Notes under the pieces: model-generated | The model's input: the letters and a program-made list of their open reading frames with translations, nothing else | What the model was told of the DNA's origin: nothing | Databases searched by the model: none | Shown: piece after piece, positions 57,559-64,000 of the stretch | Position numbering within the stretch: position 1 is the stretch's first letter | Layout of the letters: the number at the start of each line of letters is the position of its first letter | Source: Melastoma dodecandrum | Lineage: Eukaryota; Streptophyta; Magnoliopsida; Myrtales; Melastomataceae | Length of the DNA: 64,000 bases | Assembly: GCA_029817715.1 (NCBI GenBank) | Contig: JARUPY010000189.1 | Span: 1,922,001 to 1,986,000 of the forward strand | Reading direction: 5' to 3' | Program-made: the position numbers and the translations under genes

Positions 57559-59978
57559 ATGAGCCGGACTGGGAGGAATGCGCCCCTCAGCCATCATAGG
57601 GTCCGGAGCCTCACCGCCATGCCGGACGAGAACCTCGACCTCTTCTCCAGGAACCGCCGCAGCGTCTCCCTCGCCTCCTCTGACGGTACTACAACTCACT
57701 AACCAACCACTAACTGTCCATTTTTTGTTAAGTCAACTTGGGGAGACGGTGGAGTGGAAGGTCAATTTGGTAATTTCTCCGGTTGATGGTGGTTGTGGTC
57801 GTTAGTCCCCCCGGCTGAGTTTAGGGAAAAATCTTTGACTTGATGGCGACCCCTGGTTTCGGTTTTTTGTTTGTTTGTTCGATTTCCTGGTTCATCTGCA
57901 AAGTGAAGAGATCAAGCGGGATTGTTCTTGGATTTGTGATGGTGTTTGTTGCACAGCAGCTTCTTCTTCAATAAAGCTGGGGAGACTGTCGGTTGGATCC
58001 GCGAAGGTGGCCCGCTCTGGGATCGATGATCTGCTGCTGTCGACGTCTGATGGCGGGAAGCATGACTATGATTGGTGAATTCTCCTCCTCACAATCTTTT
58101 TTTATATTTTTCATCCTCTTCTGCGGATTCACGTGCCGCTCCTGCAGATTAGCCTTTAATGTTGGATTTCATGTGGATGTATGAGCTGCTAGCTTTTTGA
58201 TGGAGTGTTTTATGATATTGGAAATGATCCTGTGTTGCTACTGTGCTTTTGCATCGATGCCTGCAAACTGAATCGAATCTTCATGCTCTGGTTTCACCGT
58301 CACTGCTGGTAGGCTTCTTACTCCACCTGGGACGCCCTTGTTTCCTTCGTCGGATGGAACTGCGGCTCAGCCAGCTAAAGGTGTTTCTGTGGCTAGATCA
58401 GCATCTCCGGCCAAGGCATCTCGGGTATGTTGTATGTGCTTCTTCAGGGACTTGTGCAGAAAGGGCTTGCTTCCTTATCGCTCTTTCTTGATGGTCTGTA
58501 ATTTGTTTTCGGTGGCTCGCGGATTGGTAACATTGATCGACTTTCCCTCTATTCGTCTCAGCTGTCCGTTTCTCAGTCGGAGACTACACATACTTCGAGG
58601 CCTACCAGAAGCAGCTCGGTAACTCGGGCCTCGGTCTCTACTTCCCACTATAGCTCCTACTCGTCTATCAGATCATCAACCTCGATCCTGAATACAAGTT
58701 CTGCCTCCGTTTCATCCTACACCCGGCCATCCTCTCCCTTAACCCGCTCTTCCATCTCGGCCAGACCTACCACCCCCTCCGCCCATTCAACTGTATCCCG
58801 ATCCTCCACTCCTTCTAGAGTCCAAACAACTCCGAGGAACTCTTCCACCGAAAGGCCTCGGCCATCACACAGCTCGAGACCTTCAACTCCGAGTTCCAGG
58901 GCACAGATCTCTGCCGGCATAAGCTCCCCTGCAGCTCCACGGCAAAGTTCCCGTCCATCGACGCCCACTCGAAGAAGCTCTAATCCCTCATCTCCATTTC
59001 CCACTAGTTCTACTGCCATGTCACAAGCAATACAGAATGGCCGGATATCTGCTTCCAGCTCGAGACCTGGTTCTCCTAGTCCACGACCCCGGGCGCCCCC
59101 ACATCCTATCATTCCCCCCGACTTTCCTCTTGAAACACCTCCAAACCTCAGAACTACCTTACCTGATCGTCCACTCTCTGCGGGTAGGTCCAGACCTGGG
59201 GCTGCTGTCATGGGGAAAGGGAACCACGACAACACAACGCCTACAAGTTTGGCAAGAAGGCAGTCATCACCAGCTGTCACGAGGGGATGGGCTTCCTCTA
59301 CGGAAGCTAACGCCACAAGCCGTGTCAATTCACATGGGTCTGATGCAACTGAATATCGGAAACCTCTCAATTCTCCGGACTTGGGAACAAGGCAGCCTGT
59401 GAAGAACACGACATCATCTCCTACAGAAAGAACAGGATTTGGGCGGTCGTTTTCGAAAAACTCAGTGGATATGGAGATGAGGCATATGGTATGTTGCTCT
59501 CCCAGTCGATATATCACTGATGATGTTATTACCACACTATCTCCGAGTTCTAAGTCGGATTGGGCCCGTGCAGGATGTAAAGAATTGCGCCGGGGGTATC
59601 CGGGCACTATCTGGGACCACTCTCTTCCCGCAGAGCATCCGAACATCACCTTCCAAGCCCCAAACCAACCGTTCTGGTAGTGGCCCCACATCCGTCAACA
59701 CGGACACCACCCATCATGACCGGAACGATACTTTCCTCAAGACCAATAATGGAATGAGAACTCGAGCGGCTGGGAACAGGACGGGACCGAACCAACGGAG
59801 GACCTCGACGAAAGTAATGGACCTGGACATATATGAGAGCACCCGGTACAACGCGATGTTGCTGAGGGAGGACACAAAGAACACGAACTGGCTACACAGT
59901 GTGGACGACAAGTCCGACCAAGGTTCCCTCTTTGAAAACGGACTCGAATTCCTGCCGGAGCCATTTGATCCCCTTTGA
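57559..59978 (+). CDS. Basic proline/serine-rich protein (At3g08670/At2g40070-like), five exons
   Basis: Exons 57559-57685, 57957-58074, 58313-58424, 58562-59488 and 59574-59978 join with GT-AG junctions and consistent phase to 562 codons. Motifs in order: LPHH-like HHRVRSLTAMPDENLDLFSR, IKLGRLSVGSAKVARSGIDD, YDWLLTPPGTPLFPS, a 300-residue Ser/Thr/Pro/Arg-rich middle (RPSTPTRRSSNPS, SRPGSPSPRPRAPP), FGRSFSKNSVDMEMRHM, and the C-terminal MLLREDTKNTNWLHSVDDK...LPEPFDPL. The signature start and end identify the plant family often annotated as mucin-like or FLO11-like. Some members, named basic proline-rich proteins, bind microtubules. Exon borders are inferred from frame and homology. No lesion is seen. 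Confidence 0.86.
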
Positions 59979-60397
59979 CAGTGGCGCTCGCGTTCGTCCC
60001 ATTTTAGTTACAAATCTTTGTGCTTGGAGCCTCTTCAATCTGTCACGTTACTTGAATTCTTTTTTCCCAGTTTTAAGGAATAGAAATATGTTCAAATAAA
60101 AGAAAAGCATCAACTAAAAGAAAAGCATCAACTTCCTTTAGAATTTTACCAAATATTTTTAATATTTGATGGAAATTGTAAGGCTGATAACAATCGAATC
60201 TTCTACGTCAATATGAATTTTTGGTTTAAATGAAAACAAAACAAAAGGTGATATCGGAAAGTTGTTATTCGCCTTTAAGAAAAGACCAACAAAAGTTTTA
60301 TTATCAAAGTCGGAAATTGCACCGGCGACACTGCGGCGTACCAGATTTTCCGTCTCAAAAAGAGTAACTATCGGCAAATAGACCACACTAAACGATG
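59979..60397. other. Convergent 3' flank
   Basis: Holds the 3' region of the proline-rich protein gene and AT-rich DNA with a duplicated AAAGAAAAGCATCAACT (60101-60132). No gene is seen. The inverted-duplication arm starts at 60398. Confidence 0.5.
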
Positions 60398-60505
60398 CTA
60401 GTAGGAAATGTCTTATTCGGTTAACCCGTGCTCGATCCATCCGGTTGACTGCGAATTCGGATGATATCTTCGAACCTTCTTCCCACAGTCTCCCGACCTG
60501 CAGTT

Positions 60506-63500
60506 TCAAAATCGAGATTTCAGGAACGACTTGGCCTCCTCGACCACCTGCCTTAGTTCTGAGAGTGAGCCCCTGGACTCTGCTAAGAGGTTCTGGAACT
60601 TGTACAGCTCGCAAGAATCCTTGCCGTACTCCTTTTCCAATTTTGTTAGGTCAAGCGACAACTGTTCGATGTCTCTACGAGCGGCCCCCTGCTGCTGGGA
60701 GTTGACATCCATATTCCTCTTGATCTCAGACATTTTCTCCTGCAGTTGATTGATCTGCTGCTCTGTTTCCTCTTCTTGAATTTTTAGATGGGTGAACTTG
60801 TCCTTCATTTTCTTGATGTTCGCTTTCTGCGAAAGCACAGCCGAGGTAACAGTCGAGATTCTCTCCATTTCCATGTATAGTCTCTCCTCGAGATGTGCCA
60901 TTTGCGTCCCTGCTACTGCAAATGCTTCATTGTAGAATAACAGTCTCGAGCTGATCCGCCTGCAGACAAGAGAGATTGGTGGAGGAAGGACATGAGAAGC
61001 ATGCAGCGACCACAGCAAGTTGCTCAATGTGCTGAAATCTTGGAACTCTGCAAGGTTTTTGGGGGCTTCTAGCAGCCTCTCCTCCACCTGGACCACTATT
61101 TGAAACAAATCTTTCAGGTCGGTAATAGGAGCCTTGCTATAGTCATTCATGACTTCATTCAACCCTTCTGCATTGCCCATCTGATATGTCTCGGGAGTAT
61201 GACCATTTGAATCATTGGCATTGTGAGTATGGTGATCGATAACTGGAGAACGGGGTGAATCAGTAATTGATTCTTGCTTTCCCTGAATAAGTGAATGAAG
61301 CCGGTCATATAAACTAATCCATCCAAGGAAGGAGCAGCCCATTGAGACTCCAATCTTACTCCTTAAATAGTCACTTACATTTTGATCTGCAAAAGGAAAT
61401 GCATGGGAGGTCTCGTCTTGCTGCTCAAGTTTCCTGGTTTCCTCATCACTTCCGATGGATTGAAGAGTTGAGTTTTCTCCCCTCTGAGAATAAGCGAGAA
61501 CAGTGAGAAGAAACAAGAAGAATATGCAGAACCTGACAACCATGATTCGGCAAAGAGGGAACCTCAGATGTTTCCGGGGCGTCTGTCAAGCCGATAGGGG
61601 AGGGAAGCGGATCGATTACTTCTCCCGCCTTTTTATAACAAGAAATAAAAATGAACAGTCTCAGGACTACATGAGTTCTATACTTCTACCGATAGAAATC
61701 AAATTCTGAGAGCTATAAAGCCAGAATGGTTCCTGGCAACTGACCAACACATTATGTAACGAAATGTTAGCCCCGTTGGCGATCCTGTAAAATAGTACCT
61801 CATCTTTTTCGGACAACAAGGGAGTTGCAGTGCCAGTTGGGGATCCGGAGTTTGCTTGTTCCTCATGGCCGCTGACAAACTCGGTGGGGGAACCGGCTAG
61901 CTCTCCTTCGTCCTTGAAGAAAGACAAATTACGGGATTATCCAAGAGCAAATAATCGAAGGGAAGGGGAAACTAAAGGATTCTAGTGTTGTGCAGAATAG
62001 GCTTCGAGTCACCGACATCAGGTGAAAAGAAAAACAACTAACCGAAAGATTTTCGCCAGTGAAGAAGGTTTCCGGAGGATTGCTAAAGATAAAACTGCCA
62101 TGGAGTCCCTCCATTGGACCAATCCTGTCACAGTACCTGTGAGGGAATTGCCTTCTCTCCCACTTCTCAATCGCCGCATACCGTTCCGCATCTTTTGTCC
62201 TGTTGACGATGTCTGCGAGGTGTCCGAGGTGGGATGGGCATCCATCCGAGAGACGAAGGACAAGGTTGCACAAATTCTCTGTGCCTTCCTTTGGATAGTC
62301 TGAGCCGAAAGCCAAGCGAGAGAAGAGCAGGCATGCATCACTTTGACCCAGTTTCTCCAACTTGAGCTGCCGCTGCTCGTCCACACACAAATCACCCAGC
62401 AACTGCTCATCCCTAGTTGTGATTATGACCCTGCTTTCTGAAGAGAAGGGCGATTCCAGGCCTCCGACTGCAAAAGCCTCAGCCTGGCGCATGGAGGTGA
62501 GGTTATCTAGCACGAGGAGCAGCCTCCTCCCACGCACCTTCTTCTTAATCTCTTCGGCGTTGCTATTGAGATCATGAAGCCGTGGGGGTGCCACCTTGAA
62601 GATATCAGACAGCAGTTTCCTCTGTAGATTGGCCAAGTAGACCAAGTCAGCAGCTTCCTCAAGTTGAACAAAGCTCGAGGCTTTGAAGCCAAGGCGAGCA
62701 TGCATGAACACAATGTTAGCCAACATCGTCTTGCCCATCCCAGGATCCCCATGAAGTCCAACCACGTGCGGCCCCTCGCCATCTTTCTTATCCGCATCCA
62801 GCAAGGACAACACTTTCTTCACGCGTGATTCAATAGGTACAGCTTTTCCATTCAAACATGGGAGGCTTTTGGCGAAGACGTTACTGGAAAGGTGGTCCAC
62901 TACTTCTTCGATGAACTTGGCCTCGTTCCTGCATTTTTATTACCAATTTCTTTCAGGATCGTTAAATATCATATTAATTTGTAAGCTCATTAAGGATCGT
63001 TAAACACACACACATATCGTCATTTCTCGGTTTAGTTTTTTTTTAAATGATTGTGTAATTATTATAGCAAAATTTAATTTAGATTCAATAAAATTGAGGG
63101 GGAGGAATTCATGGTAAACCCTTGCTTGAGGTGGAAGCCCAGACCCGAACTTTTTCCTGCTATGGTCAGCGCCTTCTTCCACCTCAGGATCAGATTCAGG
63201 CCTTCCGTGTTCCCTTCGAGATACTCGACCACGAACTTGCTGATCTCCAGCTGGAAAACCGCCCCGAAAGTTCCTCTCTGCTCCCTTACCTCTCCTGCTC
63301 CGACGTGGTAGAAGATGGGGACGAACACGTGATCCCAGTGCTTCTCATGCACCTCCAGGATCTCCACCAACTCGTTCAGGCACCACCTAGATTCTGCGTA
63401 CTTGGAGGAAAAGAGGATAATAGAAACCATGGAATGTTTGATGGCATGGCTCAGCTTGTCGGAAATCAACATCCCTATCTCTCGCTTGTCGTTGTCCCTG

Positions 63501-63625
63501 TAGTAATCTATCCCTCGACGGTCTAGCTCCGCATAGAGATGAGACAGGAAGTTGTCCCTGACTTGCTCGCCGCGAAAGCTGACGAAGACATCGTGTTCCC
63601 ACCAATTATGGGCGCTGGAAGCCAT
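60506..63625 (-). CDS. TIR-NB-ARC protein with C-terminal coiled coil, no LRR (six exons)
   Basis: Exons 63625-63120, 62928-62043, 61912-61799, 61628-61533, 61483-61379 and 61282-60506 give 827 residues; the last four are phase-0 modules. The TIR has HDVFVSFRGEQVRDNFLSHL and SRWCLNEL with the NADase Glu at about 85. NB-ARC has the P-loop GLHGDPGMGKT (226-236), kinase-2 LLLVLDNL (usual second Asp is Asn), SRVIITTRD (334-342) and a degenerate GLPL, GCPSHLG (398-404). No LRR follows. Three small acidic exons and a helical domain lead to a coiled coil at about 700-827. TIR-NB proteins act in intracellular immunity. The first donor is GTTTAC, weaker than the GTAAAA of the duplicate; readthrough would give a 183-residue TIR-only protein. 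Splicing is inferred. Confidence 0.82.
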
Positions 63626-64000
63626 TGGTGGGAGGAATGAAAGATACGAGTGGAGGGAGTAGAGAAGGGTGGAAATCTTTTATCTCAAGTAGGTAAAACA
63701 CTTAGAAGTCCGTTTGGTTTCCAATGAAATTTTAGAGGGAGTGGAATGGTTTCTGGATGCAGAGTGACGTTTTCAGGACATTGGAAAAGAGTGTAAGAGT
63801 TGTAGATCAGTCCGGTCAAATTGGACTTATTGAATTGATTGTGTCTTTCTTTCCTTTCTCTTTGTCGTATACTCATGTTACTTTGCAGTTATGTAATCGA
63901 GACACGATTTATTTAGATTGCGTTTACTATTAGATTCCTATTTTGTAGGAATAATAGCGATCGTGTCTTAAACAACTAATCTGAATCCGCCACGTGTCTT
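63626..64000 (-). promoter_or_regulatory. Promoter region of the TIR-NB gene
   Basis: Matches 24723-25100 upstream of the dead copy. It is CT-rich next to the ATG (likely leader), with no sure TATA box. A CCACGTGTC G-box-like word lies at the window edge (63990-63999). Confidence 0.4.

Larger units (their letters stand above)
60398..64000 (-). repeat. Right arm of the inverted duplication (continues past the window)
   Basis: Reverse complement of 24723-28359. It runs to the last base of the window, so its outer end is unknown. Confidence 0.93.

Overview
This is a stretch of plant nuclear DNA, almost certainly from a eudicot. Host genes with introns (a TIR-NB immune receptor, an HSP70-17 homologue, cytosolic RPL27, a basic proline/serine-rich protein) sit in a sea of nested LTR retrotransposons, LINE pieces and gene relics. 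I cannot name the species from sequence alone.

Layout. 1-1609: a divergent pair, the 5' end of an ER-lumen HSP70-17 gene (minus) and a complete RPL27 gene (plus), sharing a ~535-bp promoter with a TATA box, an ER-stress-like element, site II motifs and a telomere-like box. 1610-8440: decayed DNA with LINE fragments, a hAT transposase pseudogene with an expanded 30-bp tandem repeat, and unclassified remnants. 8732-19694: a structurally complete Ty1/copia element of Sirevirus type (LTRs, perfect TSD gtaag, PBS, gag, broken pol, an extra third ORF, multiple polypurine tracts). 19700-23100: GC-rich internally duplicated repeats without a convincing gene. 23118-24250: a WRKY relic and a DC1-domain relic. 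24723-28359: one arm of a large inverted duplication carrying a dead TIR-NB gene.

28600-39040: a Ty3/gypsy element of Tat type (two RNase H domains) on the minus strand, with an antisense plant-mobile-domain (PMD) gene downstream of its integrase. The whole block is strongly enriched for the hexamer GTAGAC/GTCTAC. 40708-56463: a second Sirevirus on the minus strand (perfect TSD caatc), itself broken by a 3.26-kb LTR-like insertion and by a composite LINE/LTR-fragment insertion, and carrying an in-frame deletion that fuses gag to integrase. 57559-59978: an intact five-exon gene of the basic proline-rich (At3g08670/At2g40070-like) family. 60398-64000: the other arm of the inverted duplication, with an apparently intact six-exon gene for a TIR-NB protein that has no LRR and ends in a long coiled coil.

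The leading candidates for something undescribed are the TIR-NB-coiled-coil gene pair, and the PMD/Tat element with its dense dispersed GTAGAC motif, which resembles the arrangement expected if an element-encoded protein recognised its own DNA.
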